A stretch of DNA of 58,700 bases from an uncultured Ruminococcus sp. (GCA_902800065.1 CADCDE010000004.1:1-58700); one strand, 5' to 3'; positions 8,440 through 18,109 are shown, counted from the stretch's first letter. The notes: generated by a model not told the origin, from the letters alone. A program made the numbers and translations.

Positions 8440-10428
8440 TTATTTTATAACAGAATTGCTCTGTCCTGCCGCTGCCTTATTAAGATCAAGTTCATCTATT
8501 ATTGAAACAAGTCTTTCCCTTGCTTCGGCTATGCTGACATCCTCCATCTGACACGCTGCCATTGTCTGATGACCACCTCCGCCGAGTGCCTCCATTATGA
8601 CCTGAACATTCAGATCTCCCAATGAACGTGCCGATATATTCACCGTTTTTCCTGTCTTGTACATCACAAACGATGCCTTGACATTCTCTATCCCCAACAA
8701 TTCATCTGCAGCCTGAGCCGCTACTATCCTTATATCAGGAATATTCTCCTCCGCAAAGGCTATCGCACAGTAATTGAATATCTCAGCTTCACTTACCAGC
8801 TTGTATTTCACCTTATAGGTATCAATGGAATTCGAGAAAAGTCTTTTGACCTCCACAGTATCCGCCCCGTTTTTCCTCAGATAAGCCGCTGCTTCAAATG
8901 TCCTAACACCTGTACGAAGTACAAAATTCTTTGTATCAAGCATTATTCCCGAAAGCATTGCCTCGCTTTCAAGACGGCTCGGACACTCATTACTCAGATA
9001 CTGTATCAGCTCTGCCGTCATCTCACAGGCAGACGATGCATACGGTTCATGATAGAATACCACTGCATTGTCTATATGATTGACCATCATTCTGTGATGA
9101 TCTATTACGACCACTCTTTCGGAATGCTCATAGACTGCCTTGGATTCAAGAAAATTCGGTGAATGTGTATCCACTATTATCAGAAGCGTATGATCATCCA
9201 TCAAATCAATAGTTTCACTTTCAGTCTTGAACACATCCTCCATACCTGCTTTTTCCAGACTTGTCACAAGCGATTTTGCAAGAGTCTGCTGACGGTTTAT
9301 ACAGATATATGCCGTCTTCTTCAAGCCCTTTGACACTGCACTCCACATTCCTACGGCAGCTCCAACAGAATCAAGATCTGAATATCTGTGTCCCATTATT
9401 ATAACATTACTGCTGTTCTTGATATGCGTTATAAGTGTCCCTGCAATAACTCTTGTCCTTACCTTGTCACGCTTCTCGACACCCTTCGATACGCCTCCGA
9501 AAAATTTATACGACTCCGCTTTTTTCACGGCAACCTGGTCACCGCCTCTGCCGAGTGCAAGCTCAAGTGCCTGTCTTGCCCACAGCTCATTTTCCTTATA
9601 GGTATTGCCCCCGTGTCCTACTCCTATGGATATAGTCGCATTTGTACGCTCATTTATCTTTATCTCCCTGATATCCTCGAGTATCTTGAACTTCTCATTC
9701 ATGAACTTTTGTATATATCGTTCTTCCATGACGACAACGTAACGTCCGCCTGCTATTTTCTTGTAGAACCCTGTTGTAGATGCTACCCATTTTACTATCG
9801 TCTGTTCGACAAGCACTGTTATCTGACTTGCCTTGCCCTCCTCTGTCTCACGCTCAAGCTCCTCCCTGTTGTCAAACATAACTATTGCAACTACAGGACG
9901 TGAAGCGATATATTCATCAGAATTTGACTTATACTCATCATTGTCTATAAAATATACCAACGCTCCCTCACCGCTTTTCACTCCGAAGGCTGTATACCAC
10001 CTGTCATTCCTGCGGGTATCCGCTCCCTTCTCATTGAAAATTACATGGAAGTCGCTCCCGTCAAGATATTCCGTTATATTTGCTCCTATCGGACTTTCAC
10101 CGCTGCATATCTTCTCTTTGAAAAGCCTGTTGACAGCTATAATTTCATTCTTTTCTCCAAGAACTGCAGCTGCACAGTCTATTCCCTCTATTTTTTTTCT
10201 GCCCTCATCATCTATCGCATGGACAGCATCCAAAAATACCTGTGCCACATAATGACGCAGCTTCAATGCACTCAGTCCTACTACTATCAATGCACTCAGC
10301 GAAAGCAAAAATTCTCCTATGAAAACAAATTTATTCCACCAAAAGGATATCACTGCCATTGCAAACATTACAATGACAAGTATCAGCAGCAGCGGCGTGA
10401 TAAAATTCCGATTTTTTCCGTTTTTCAA
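8440..10428 (-). CDS. gdpP: cyclic-di-AMP phosphodiesterase GdpP
   Basis: A 662-residue membrane enzyme that hydrolyses the second messenger c-di-AMP. Two membrane helices (about 10-30 and 36-54) are followed by a PAS-like region (about 80-160) and a degenerate GGDEF domain (about 175-305; KIAGGRYVVVMEERY replaces the catalytic GGDEF). The DHH domain has HRYSDLDS at 347, VDTHSPN at 419 and DHH at 443-445. The DHHA1 domain has the GGGGHQTMAACQM motif near 625. All metal-binding motifs are present, so it should be active. The start is TTG 10428; an in-frame stop lies three codons upstream and no ATG is available, and the ribosome site is weak. It follows rnj by 27 bases. Confidence 0.95.
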   Translation of the reverse strand: MKNGKNRNFITPLLLILVIVMFAMAVISFWWNKFVFIGEFLLSLSALIVVGLSALKLRHYVAQVFLDAVHAIDDEGRKKIEGIDCAAAVLGEKNEIIAVNRLFKEKICSGESPIGANITEYLDGSDFHVIFNEKGADTRRNDRWYTAFGVKSGEGALVYFIDNDEYKSNSDEYIASRPVVAIVMFDNREELERETEEGKASQITVLVEQTIVKWVASTTGFYKKIAGGRYVVVMEERYIQKFMNEKFKILEDIREIKINERTNATISIGVGHGGNTYKENELWARQALELALGRGGDQVAVKKAESYKFFGGVSKGVEKRDKVRTRVIAGTLITHIKNSSNVIIMGHRYSDLDSVGAAVGMWSAVSKGLKKTAYICINRQQTLAKSLVTSLEKAGMEDVFKTESETIDLMDDHTLLIIVDTHSPNFLESKAVYEHSERVVVIDHHRMMVNHIDNAVVFYHEPYASSACEMTAELIQYLSNECPSRLESEAMLSGIMLDTKNFVLRTGVRTFEAAAYLRKNGADTVEVKRLFSNSIDTYKVKYKLVSEAEIFNYCAIAFAEENIPDIRIVAAQAADELLGIENVKASFVMYKTGKTVNISARSLGDLNVQVIMEALGGGGHQTMAACQMEDVSIAEARERLVSIIDELDLNKAAAGQSNSVIK

Positions 10429-10455
10429 GTTAATTCACCAACTTTTTTCTGCAAA

Positions 10456-12390
10456 TCAGACCTCCATTATTACAGGAAGTATCATCGGGCTTCTTCTGGT
10501 CTTGTCATATATCATCTTTGAAAGCTCATCCTTTATGGCATTCTTTATGACTCCCCAGTCATGTATGCCCTGAAGCTCACAGTCATTCAAAGCCCCTGTT
10601 ACGGCATCTTTCGCCTCATACATCAGCGGTTCATTGTCACGCACATATACAAAGCCTCTTGATACTATATCAGGTCCTGCCACGATATGACCGTCATCAC
10701 CGTCAAGTGTGACTACAACTACTATAAGACCGTCCTGTCCGAGATGCTTTCTGTCACGCAGTACGATACTTCCCACATCTCCGACTCCCAGACCGTCAAC
10801 AAGTATCCTGCCTGCAGGTATGCTTGGAAGCTGGCGTATATAGGACTTACTCAGCTCAACCACATTCCCTATATCCCCGATAAATATATTCTCCTTCGGA
10901 ATACCCATCTCCATTGCAAGATTGGCGTGCTTTACAAGATGCTTCTGCTCTCCGTGGACAGGTATGAAATATTTCGGTCTTGTGAGTCCCTGTATTATCT
11001 TCAGTTCCTCCTGACAGGCATGACCTGAAACGTGAACCTCATACATGGACTCATATATTACTCTGCTACCGTGCTTCATTAAATCGTTTACAACACTGCT
11101 TACCATTTTTTCATTTCCCGGAATAGGATTAGCCGATATTATGATAAAATCATTCGAGCCGACAGCAACTTTCCTGTGTTCGGAGGATGCCATCCTTGAA
11201 AGTGCCGACATTGCTTCACCCTGACTGCCTGTTGTAACAAGCACTATCTGTTCATCAGTATATTCCTCAAGCATATCAATATCTATTATAAGACTTTCAT
11301 CTGCCTTGATATATCCGAGCTCCATTGCAATAGCCACGTTATTTTCCATGCTTCTTCCCGAAAATGCCACTTTTCTTCCATACTTTTTTGCACAGTCAAG
11401 TATCTGCTGTATCCTGCCGATATTCGATGCAAATGTAGCTATTATTATGCGACATTTCTCAGCTTCCTTGAAAAGATGGTCAAAGGTCTGCTTTACCTTT
11501 TGTTCAGTCATGGTATACCCGGGTCTCTCGGCATTTGTCGAATCCGCCATCAGTGCAAGCACTCCGCTTTTACCAAGCTCCGCAAATCTTGCCAAATCTA
11601 TCATACCGTCAGTTGTCGGTGTACAGTCAATTTTAAAGTCACCCGTATGGACTATTACTCCTGCAGGAGTGTGTATTGCAATCCCAACAGAATCAGGTAT
11701 CGAATGATTGACATGGATAAATTCTATCGACATACAGCCTAATTTTATCCTTTGTCCCGGACTAACCTTATTCAGCTTTACCTTACTGTTCAGATTATGC
11801 TCTTTCAGCTTGCTTTCAACAAGTCCGAGTGTCAGCGGAGTGCCGTATACTGGAAAATTCAGCTTTTTGAAAAGATACGGCAATGCACCTATATGATCTT
11901 CATGACCATGTGTCAGAACAATACCCTTAATTTTGTCCCTGTTTCTCTCTACATATGTGAAATCAGGTATCACCATGTCAACACCCAGCATCTCACCGTC
12001 AGGGAATGCCATTCCGCAGTCAAGCAGGAACATATCATTATCACATTCAAATAAAGTTATATTCTTTCCTATCTCATTCAGTCCGCCCAGAAACTTTATC
12101 TTCACGGAATGCTCCGTCTGTCTTGTATAATTCCTTTTTGTCTGAAAATCGTTTCGTTTCGAGTAACCGCTGTTATGATAATTTCTTGACGGTGCATTGT
12201 CGACCTTCAGTCTGTCTGCTCCTGATCTTTTTACCGCCGTACTGTTACTTGCACTGCCTTGGGAATATGTTCTTCCTTTTTCAAGCCTGAAATTCATCTT
12301 TTGAAGTCTGCTCTTTGAATGACTGCTATTGGAAAAGCCCCTTCCCTTTCCGCCTGCAGACGCATTTCTCTTATTAAATTCAGATATCAC
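10456..12390 (-). CDS. rnj: ribonuclease J
   Basis: A 644-residue metallo-beta-lactamase/beta-CASP ribonuclease with 5'-3' exo- and endonuclease activity in mRNA decay and rRNA maturation. The metal motif HGHEDH is at 161-166, a second His lies in EFIHVNHSIPDS, and the beta-CASP region continues with HVSGHACQEELK and PVHGEQKHL. About 93 N-terminal residues (rich in Ser, Asn, Lys and Arg) precede the conserved VKIKFLGGLNEIGKN and are absent from short family members. The start is GTG 12390, with GGAGG 10 bases upstream. It heads the long minus-strand run to ftsH and is divergent from pyrK. I cannot tell J1 from J2. Confidence 0.94.
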   Translation of the reverse strand: MISEFNKRNASAGGKGRGFSNSSHSKSRLQKMNFRLEKGRTYSQGSASNSTAVKRSGADRLKVDNAPSRNYHNSGYSKRNDFQTKRNYTRQTEHSVKIKFLGGLNEIGKNITLFECDNDMFLLDCGMAFPDGEMLGVDMVIPDFTYVERNRDKIKGIVLTHGHEDHIGALPYLFKKLNFPVYGTPLTLGLVESKLKEHNLNSKVKLNKVSPGQRIKLGCMSIEFIHVNHSIPDSVGIAIHTPAGVIVHTGDFKIDCTPTTDGMIDLARFAELGKSGVLALMADSTNAERPGYTMTEQKVKQTFDHLFKEAEKCRIIIATFASNIGRIQQILDCAKKYGRKVAFSGRSMENNVAIAMELGYIKADESLIIDIDMLEEYTDEQIVLVTTGSQGEAMSALSRMASSEHRKVAVGSNDFIIISANPIPGNEKMVSSVVNDLMKHGSRVIYESMYEVHVSGHACQEELKIIQGLTRPKYFIPVHGEQKHLVKHANLAMEMGIPKENIFIGDIGNVVELSKSYIRQLPSIPAGRILVDGLGVGDVGSIVLRDRKHLGQDGLIVVVVTLDGDDGHIVAGPDIVSRGFVYVRDNEPLMYEAKDAVTGALNDCELQGIHDWGVIKNAIKDELSKMIYDKTRRSPMILPVIMEV

Positions 12391-12549
12391 TATAAAATTA
12401 CCTCCGATTTCTAATTTTTTCCGAACACAATATATAACTTATTTTACTATTGCAAACCTGTTTTGTCAATGGATTTTTAATTTCATAAACTGACATAAAA
12501 AATTCTTTTTTTAAAAATCAAAAAACATCTTCAATATTTTGTTCTTTTA

Positions 12550-12558
12550 TGTTATAAT
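12550..12558 (+). promoter_or_regulatory. extended -10 promoter of the pyrK-pyrD unit
   Basis: TGTTATAAT (a TG-n-TATAAT extended -10) lies 35 bases before the pyrK start. The -35 region, TTCAAT 17 bases upstream, is weak, as expected when an extended -10 is present. The 200-base divergent gap to rnj holds nothing else I recognise. Confidence 0.65.
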
Positions 12559-12592
12559 TATATTACTTATACAAAGAAAGGAAAGATCATTG

Positions 12593-13351
12593 ATGAAATT
12601 TGATGCTCAGGACTGCGAACTTGTCTTCAAAAAACAGCTCACCAATACAATATATGATCTCAGACTCAAAAATAAATCTCTCGCTGAGATAACAAAACCC
12701 GGTCAGTTCGTACAAATTTTAGTCCCCTCCAAAACTCTCAGAAGACCTATATCCGTATGTGATGTTGAAAACGATACTATCAGACTTGTATTTGAAATTC
12801 GTGGTGAGGGTACTCAGATACTCTCCGAAACTAAAGTCGGCGAATTTATAAATATTATTGCTCCTCTCGGTAATGGCTTTGATATCGCTCCCGATAAAAA
12901 AACTATCTTCATCGGCGGTGGAATCGGTGTTCCGCCAATGCTTTACAGTGCAAAACAGTGCGGTAAAAATGCTACTGTAATAAACGGCTTCAGAAATCAA
13001 AAGGCTGTAATACTTGAAGAAGATTTCAAGAGCTTTGCAGGAAATGTCATCATAACTACTGATGACGGAAGCTACGGCATACACGGATTTGTAACCCAAC
13101 CTTTACAGGAGTATATCAAAAATGCTGATATGGTATGTGCCTGCGGCCCTATGCCCATGCTCAAAAATATTTCCAAAATCGCAAAGGAAAATAATATCCC
13201 TTGTCAAATATCTCTTGAACAACGTATGGCGTGCGGTGTAGGTGCCTGTCTCGGCTGTGCTGTCGCTGTTCTCGATGAAAACGGCTCTCAGACTTACAAA
13301 CACGTCTGCAAAGACGGTCCTGTATTCAATTCAGAGGAGGTTGTATTTTAA
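12593..13351 (+). CDS. pyrK: dihydroorotate dehydrogenase electron transfer subunit PyrK
   Basis: A 252-residue flavoprotein that passes electrons from PyrD to NAD in pyrimidine synthesis. The FAD motif is RRPISVCD near residue 45 and a dinucleotide region is IFIGGGIGVPPML near 108. The 2Fe-2S cysteines lie in MACGVGACLGCAV and the later HVCKDGPVF. ATG 12593 is preferred, with AAAGAAAGGAAAG upstream; a TTG immediately before it is in frame, and the longer frame to 12539 runs through the promoter. Its stop overlaps the pyrD start by one base (TAATG), so the two are translationally coupled. Confidence 0.95.
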   Translation: MKFDAQDCELVFKKQLTNTIYDLRLKNKSLAEITKPGQFVQILVPSKTLRRPISVCDVENDTIRLVFEIRGEGTQILSETKVGEFINIIAPLGNGFDIAPDKKTIFIGGGIGVPPMLYSAKQCGKNATVINGFRNQKAVILEEDFKSFAGNVIITTDDGSYGIHGFVTQPLQEYIKNADMVCACGPMPMLKNISKIAKENNIPCQISLEQRMACGVGACLGCAVAVLDENGSQTYKHVCKDGPVFNSEEVVF

Positions 13352-14259
13352 TGGCAGATTTAAGCGTAAATATAGCAGGCGTTCAATTCAATAACCCCAT
13401 CATTGCAGCTTCGGGTACTATCGGCTTCGGTCATGAATACAGTGAATTCTACCCCCTGAGCGTATTCGGCGGAATTTCATGCAAAGGCACTACCCTCAAA
13501 GAAAGACTTGGCAATCCCCCTCCGAGAATTGCCGAAACTCCCATGGGTATGCTTAATGCCGTTGGCTTGCAAAATCCCGGTGTAGAACATTTTATCGAAA
13601 ACGATTTACCGTGGCTCAAACAGCAAAATACCGTTGTTATAGCAAATGTTGCCGGAAGTACTCAGGAGGATTACTGCCGCATGGTCGAAATACTTTCCGA
13701 TACCGATATCGACATGGTAGAATTAAACATATCCTGCCCGAATGTAAAGGAAGGCGGCGTTCAGTTCGGTACATCATGCGAATCTGTCGGAGCAATTACA
13801 AAAGCCGTCAGAAAATACTGCAAAAAGCCTCTTATAATCAAGCTCTCACCAAATGTATCCGATATAGCCTCCATTGCAAAAGCCGCTGAAAGTGAAGGTG
13901 CTGATGCAGTTTCACTTATAAACACCCTCACAGGCATGAGAATAGACATAAATACAAGAAAGCCCATTATAAAAAATATCACAGGCGGTATGTCAGGTCC
14001 TGCCGTATTCCCCGTTGCGGTCAGAATGGTATGGCAGGTCAAAAAAGCCGTTTCTATCCCCGTGATAGGCATGGGCGGTATCACTACATGGAAAGATGCC
14101 GTTGAAATGATGATCGCAGGTGCTGACGCTATACAGATAGGCACTGCTCTCTTTACAGATCCATATTCTCCTGTCAAAATAGCTGACGGTCTCAACAAAT
14201 ATCTTGATGACCATAATATGAAATCTGTAACAGAGCTTACAAACACCGTTATCGTTTAA
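13351..14259 (+). CDS. pyrD: dihydroorotate dehydrogenase, class IB catalytic subunit
   Basis: A 302-residue FMN enzyme that oxidises dihydroorotate to orotate. It opens with the IB pattern (NPIIAASGTIGFGHEY). The substrate and FMN segments NAVGLQNPGVEHF, VELNISCPNVKEGG (catalytic Cys of class I enzymes near residue 131), NTLTGMRID and GMGGITTWKDAVEMMIAGA are all present. Pairing with PyrK confirms class IB. Length is normal. No other pyr gene is in the window. Confidence 0.97.
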   Translation: MADLSVNIAGVQFNNPIIAASGTIGFGHEYSEFYPLSVFGGISCKGTTLKERLGNPPPRIAETPMGMLNAVGLQNPGVEHFIENDLPWLKQQNTVVIANVAGSTQEDYCRMVEILSDTDIDMVELNISCPNVKEGGVQFGTSCESVGAITKAVRKYCKKPLIIKLSPNVSDIASIAKAAESEGADAVSLINTLTGMRIDINTRKPIIKNITGGMSGPAVFPVAVRMVWQVKKAVSIPVIGMGGITTWKDAVEMMIAGADAIQIGTALFTDPYSPVKIADGLNKYLDDHNMKSVTELTNTVIV

Positions 14260-14275
14260 AAAAGGAGTTTTTTCA

Positions 14276-14887
14276 TTGACAAAGGTTATAATTGTCCGTC
14301 ACTGTCAGGCAGAGGGTAACCTCAAAAGATTCTTTCAGGGAAAAATAGACAGCGACATTACAGATACAGGAAAAATTCAAATCCAAAAAGTCGCTGAATT
14401 TCTCTCCGACAAACACATTGACGAAATATATTCAAGCCCGAAAATAAGGGCTTTGAAAACTGCCGAGGGAATAAACGGATATCACAATCTGCCGATACAT
14501 ATTGATGATGAAATAGTTGAAATAGATGCAGGCGACTGGGAAGGGGTTCTCCTTACAGATATCGAAAGAATATACCCCGAACAGATGTATAACTGGAAAA
14601 ATAATCCCGCTGAATTTCATGCCCCAAACGGTGAAAGCATGAGTCAGGTCTATGACCGTGTAAAAAAAGCTGTTTTGCGAATAGTTGCCGACAATCCGAA
14701 CAAAACTATATGTATAGTATCTCATGGCTGTGCCATCAAAAATATGATGTGCTTTGCTCACGGTCTTGAAGTAAAGGATATAAAAGAAGTACCGCTTGGT
14801 ACAAATACTTCCGTAAATATAGTTGATTTTGACGAAAATATGAAACCAACCGTCATTCTTGAAAATTATATCGGTCATTTGGATTAA
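14276..14887 (+). CDS. histidine phosphatase family protein
   Basis: A 203-residue phosphoglycerate-mutase-like phosphatase. The phosphohistidine motif is IIVRHCQAEGN near residue 5: RHC where most members have RHG or RHA, which the family tolerates. The second catalytic His is in IVSHGCAIKNM near residue 145. SSPKIRALKTAE and EIDAGDWEG are conserved family segments. The substrate cannot be predicted; cobalamin, sugar-phosphate or regulatory phosphatases all fit. The start is TTG 14276, with AAAGGAG about 9 bases upstream. It follows pyrD by 16 bases and may be co-transcribed. Confidence 0.85.
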   Translation: MTKVIIVRHCQAEGNLKRFFQGKIDSDITDTGKIQIQKVAEFLSDKHIDEIYSSPKIRALKTAEGINGYHNLPIHIDDEIVEIDAGDWEGVLLTDIERIYPEQMYNWKNNPAEFHAPNGESMSQVYDRVKKAVLRIVADNPNKTICIVSHGCAIKNMMCFAHGLEVKDIKEVPLGTNTSVNIVDFDENMKPTVILENYIGHLD

Positions 14888-14942
14888 TATGCAAAAATCA
14901 AAAAAATTATGAATTAACAGGATTTTGGGAGGAGATTTTTAA

Positions 14943-15362
14943 ATGATTATCTTATCAGTCGATTACGGCAGAGTCAGGACAGGTATAGCAGTTTGCGATA
15001 AGAATGAAATAATAGCTTCTCCCGCAGGAGTTATAAAAGAAGTCAGACAGGATATTTTAGCCGAAAAAATTTCTGTTATTGCAAATGAAAAACAGGCTGA
15101 AATGATAGTTTTGGGACTTCCGAAAAATATGGACGGAAGTGAGGGCGAAAGTGCCTTGAATGTTCGCTGTTTTGCAGATATACTCAGGGAAAAATCAGGT
15201 CTCCCCGTTGTATTCAATGACGAAAGAGGCACTACCATTACAGCATATCAATATCTCAATTTGACAGATACACGAGGTAAAAAAAGAAAGGCTGTCGTTG
15301 ACAGCGTTGCAGCAGTCATTATCCTCGAAGATTATATGAATTACAGGAGGAATCGCCTATGA
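14943..15362 (+). CDS. ruvX: putative pre-16S rRNA nuclease / Holliday junction resolvase-like YqgF
   Basis: A 139-residue RNase-H-fold nuclease of the YqgF/RuvX family, implicated in 16S rRNA 5'-end maturation and formerly called a Holliday resolvase. The motifs are ILSVDYGRVRTGIAV at the N-terminus (catalytic Asp), VLGLPKNMDGSEG in the middle and VFNDERGTTITA toward the end. The C-terminal KRKAVVDSVAAVIILEDYM is standard. Length is normal. GGGAGGAG lies 8 bases upstream of ATG. Its stop overlaps the start of the VanZ-like gene (ATGA). Confidence 0.95.
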   Translation: MIILSVDYGRVRTGIAVCDKNEIIASPAGVIKEVRQDILAEKISVIANEKQAEMIVLGLPKNMDGSEGESALNVRCFADILREKSGLPVVFNDERGTTITAYQYLNLTDTRGKKRKAVVDSVAAVIILEDYMNYRRNRL

Positions 15363-16270
15363 GTTTTCTCCCAAGCCAAAGACTCTCACTTGGAGAATTT
15401 TTTATATCCATTGCTGCAGGTCTTATGCTTTTCCTCCTTCCCAATGATGCAAAAAACCAGTTCAGTGATGCTGCCCTTGCCGAAGGATATGTGTTCGTGT
15501 TTTCCATTGTGATATCCGCTGCACTTATATTCACTATCAAAAGATATGAGGCTCTTGGAGTAGCTGTACTAAGCAATTCCGCACTGACTGCCATAAGTTT
15601 TATTTTATATATAATAAATGGCATTTTTACAAAAGGAAACGGTTTTTGGGCTAAAATGACGGAATATCAGCTTATCACCATGTTCATAACATGGGTAGTG
15701 CCGTTTTTTCTTGCAGTCTCCATACGGCTTTTGCTGAAAGGTCAAGGGGATACAAACGATTCCCGCATGAGATTTTCAAACTTCCTCGCATTCTCAATCA
15801 GAGCCCTTATGATAATATATATCCTCGTGATAATATTCAGACATCTCCTTTCCTATCAGCCGCATATGTCCGAGGAAAGAGATTTTGAATTACAGCTTTT
15901 CAAAAGAATAAATGACTGCATTGACGGTACTCACGAAAACGGTACTCTTTATCTTCTTTGGAACGGTCTTATTCTTTCTCCGCTATCCTTCAGTCTTCTG
16001 ATACTCAATCCTAAAATAAAAATATGGCATATGACAATAATCTGCTTCTGTGTGGGAGTTACTCTTGAAATCCTCCAATTCGTTCTCAACACAGGTACTA
16101 TATGCTCGGATGACATTCTTCTGTATATGACAGGCGGTATTGTCGGATATTTGTTAAAGCATTTCATTGACCTGATACGCTCAACAATAACCTCCGGTCA
16201 GGATAAATGTATGCTCAGCTTCAGTTATACTCTTAAGCAACAGCCAAATCGCATTAAAATCGACAAGTAA
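15359..16270 (+). CDS. VanZ-like family membrane protein
   Basis: A 303-residue protein with about seven hydrophobic segments. The C-terminal part (about 205-275), with LEILQFVLNTGTICSDDIL and MTGGIVGYLLKHF, is the VanZ-like domain, whose conserved acidic residues line a membrane face. In glycopeptide resistance VanZ raises teicoplanin tolerance, but most homologues, including lone chromosomal ones such as this, have no proven role. The N-terminal half (about 1-150) is an extra multi-span region. It is translationally coupled to ruvX by a 4-base overlap and closed by a terminator. Confidence 0.8.
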   Translation: MSFLPSQRLSLGEFFISIAAGLMLFLLPNDAKNQFSDAALAEGYVFVFSIVISAALIFTIKRYEALGVAVLSNSALTAISFILYIINGIFTKGNGFWAKMTEYQLITMFITWVVPFFLAVSIRLLLKGQGDTNDSRMRFSNFLAFSIRALMIIYILVIIFRHLLSYQPHMSEERDFELQLFKRINDCIDGTHENGTLYLLWNGLILSPLSFSLLILNPKIKIWHMTIICFCVGVTLEILQFVLNTGTICSDDILLYMTGGIVGYLLKHFIDLIRSTITSGQDKCMLSFSYTLKQQPNRIKIDK

Positions 16271-16278
16271 TATAAAAA

Positions 16279-16320
16279 AGCACAGCAGAAATGTTTAACT
16301 TCTGCTGTGCTTATTATTTT
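16279..16320 (+). terminator. intrinsic terminator after the VanZ-like gene
   Basis: The 12-bp arms AGCACAGCAGAA and TTCTGCTGTGCT, with a 9-base loop, are followed by TTATTATTTT. The hairpin lies 8 bases after the stop codon and directly abuts repeat element A1. Confidence 0.9.
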
Positions 16321-16473
16321 AACGTGAGTTCGATGAAAACGAAAAATTATTATGCTGTCATTCTGAGGAGCAACAGCGACGAAGAATCTTTTGAAGATTC
16401 CTCACTGCGTTCGGAATGACATACTTCATTTCATCATTGTCAGAATATTTTTCAGTTATATCGAACTCACGAT
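16321..16473. mobile_element. MITE-like element A1 (153 bp, terminal inverted repeats)
   Basis: The left end AACGTGAGTTCGAT (16321-16334) is inverted at the right end as ATCGAACTCACG (16460-16471). The similarity runs inward for roughly 35 bases with mismatches. A 64-bp hairpin core (16357-16420) sits in the middle. A second copy at 37194-37346 has the same length and differs at only a few positions. There is no ORF or transposase, so it is a candidate non-autonomous element. The right end overlaps the last codons of iscU. No clear target duplication is seen for this copy. Confidence 0.8.
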
Positions 16474-16886
16474 TCGTCACATTCTGTCGCTTTTCCAACA
16501 ATAGTTTCGGGATCTATGCCCTGTTTTATATAATAATCACTCAATGCGGCTTTTATAGCCTGTTCCGCAAGCACCGAACAATGCACCTTTACAGGCGGCA
16601 GTCCGTCCAATGCCTCCATAACAGCTTTGTTTGTAAGCTTCAATGCTTCATCAATAGGCTTTCCCTTGACAAGCTCTGTTGCCATTGAACTTGTTGCAAT
16701 AGCCGCACCACAGCCGAAGGTCTTGAAGCTCACATCAGTTATAATATTATCCCTGACTTTTATATACATCTTCATTATATCTCCGCATTTTGAATTTCCC
16801 ACTTCACCTATACCGTCTGCATCCGACATTTCACCGACATTTCTCGGATTTGCAAAATGATCCATCACTTTTTCACTGTATGCCAT
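16467..16886 (-). CDS. iscU: Fe-S cluster assembly scaffold IscU/NifU-like
   Basis: A 139-residue scaffold on which IscS-derived sulfur and iron form clusters. Three conserved cysteines are seen: NSKCGDI near residue 34, TFGCGAAIATSS near 60 and KVHCSVLAEQA near 103, with the Asp that stabilises cluster release in KCGD. It opens with YSEKVMDHFANPRNVGEM, typical of clostridial NifU. ATG 16886 has AGGAG 10 bases upstream and starts two bases after iscS ends. Oddly, the TGA stop (16467-16469) lies inside the right inverted repeat of element A1, so the C-terminal end has been set by that insertion. The core fold is complete. Confidence 0.95.
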   Translation of the reverse strand: MAYSEKVMDHFANPRNVGEMSDADGIGEVGNSKCGDIMKMYIKVRDNIITDVSFKTFGCGAAIATSSMATELVKGKPIDEALKLTNKAVMEALDGLPPVKVHCSVLAEQAIKAALSDYYIKQGIDPETIVGKATECDES

Positions 16887-16887
16887 T

Positions 16888-18072
16888 TTATTTACTCTCC
16901 TTTACTATCTTCTCCCACAAGGGTGACATTTTTCTTAATCTCTCAACTATCTGTGGAACCTTTGACAAAATATAGTCTATATCTTCTTCATTATTCTCAT
17001 CACTGAAAGTCAAACGGAGTGAACCGTGTGCTATCTCATGAGGCAAGCCTATTGAAAGCAGTACATGACTCGGATCAAGTGAACCCGATGTACAAGCTGA
17101 ACCGGATGATGCAGATATCCCCTGCAAATCAAGCATTAATAACAGTGATTCTCCCTCTATTCCCTCAAAACACATATTGACATTTCCGGGAAGTCTGTTT
17201 ATCCTGTCACCGTTTATCCTTGAACGTTCTATCTTCAAAAGTTCCTCTATCAGCCTGTCACGCATCTTCTCAAGACGAGCATTCCTTTCAGCCATGTTCT
17301 CAACGGATTCTTTCAATGCTATGGACATTCCCACTATTCCGGCTGTATTCTCCGTTCCTGCACGAAGTCCCCTTTCCTGACCTCCGCCATGAATGAGATT
17401 CGGCAGTCTTATTCCCTTTCTTACATACAATGCCCCCATGCCTTTCGGACCGTGAAATTTATGTGATGACATTGAAAGCATATCAACTCCCAAGTCCTGT
17501 ACATCTATCGGTACAGTTCCGACTGCCTGAACAGCGTCTGTATGAAAAACAACATTATGCCTGTGAGCAATTTCGGCAAGCTCTTTTATCGGCTGTATCG
17601 TGCCTATCTCATTATTCGCAAACATTATCGTAACAAGTGCGGTATCATCTCTTATTGCCTTTTCAAGCTCATCAGGACGGACTAAACCGTTTTCATGGAC
17701 ATCAAGGAGTGTAACTTCAAAACCATGCTTCTCAAGATATTCAAGCGTATGGAGTACTGCATGATGTTCAAACTTTGATGAAATTATATGTTTTTTGCCC
17801 TTTCGTTCACCGAGTTCGGCAGCACCTTTTATTGCCCAGTTATCGGATTCACTTCCTCCTGATGTAAAATATATATTATTTGGCTGAGGTGCATTTATGC
17901 ACTGTGCTATCAACATTCGGGCATTGTCAACTGCCTTCTGACTCTGTCCGCCCAATTTATACAGACTTGACGCATTTCCGAAATATTCACAGAAATACGG
18001 TTTCATTGCTTCAAACGCCTTTTCCGACAATCTTGTTGTTGCGGCATTATCGGCATATACGATTCTTTGCAT
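16888..18072 (-). CDS. iscS: cysteine desulfurase IscS/NifS-like
   Basis: A 394-residue PLP enzyme that removes sulfur from cysteine for Fe-S clusters. It opens [20 protein letters not shown]. The PLP-lysine segment is [19 protein letters not shown] near residue 205. The persulfide Cys lies in [17 protein letters not shown] near residue 330, and [17 protein letters not shown] ends the fold. Length is normal. ATG 18072 has GAGGT about 10 bases upstream. It pairs with iscU in one unit. No rrf2/iscR gene adjoins it, but a 33-bp palindrome lies at its promoter (18138-18170). Confidence 0.95.
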   Translation of the reverse strand: MQRIVYADNAATTRLSEKAFEAMKPYFCEYFGNASSLYKLGGQSQKAVDNARMLIAQCINAPQPNNIYFTSGGSESDNWAIKGAAELGERKGKKHIISSKFEHHAVLHTLEYLEKHGFEVTLLDVHENGLVRPDELEKAIRDDTALVTIMFANNEIGTIQPIKELAEIAHRHNVVFHTDAVQAVGTVPIDVQDLGVDMLSMSSHKFHGPKGMGALYVRKGIRLPNLIHGGGQERGLRAGTENTAGIVGMSIALKESVENMAERNARLEKMRDRLIEELLKIERSRINGDRINRLPGNVNMCFEGIEGESLLLMLDLQGISASSGSACTSGSLDPSHVLLSIGLPHEIAHGSLRLTFSDENNEEDIDYILSKVPQIVERLRKMSPLWEKIVKESK

Positions 18073-18109
18073 TTTGATTTTTACCTCGTTTCATAATTTA
18101 GTTTAATGT

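Noticed and set aside
14276..14887. cobC or gpmA assignment for the histidine phosphatase
   Set aside because: No cobalamin genes are near and the length and motifs do not distinguish the subfamilies.
16467..16886. iscU as a pseudogene truncated by the repeat
   Set aside because: All three cluster cysteines and the full fold are present; only the last residues are affected.
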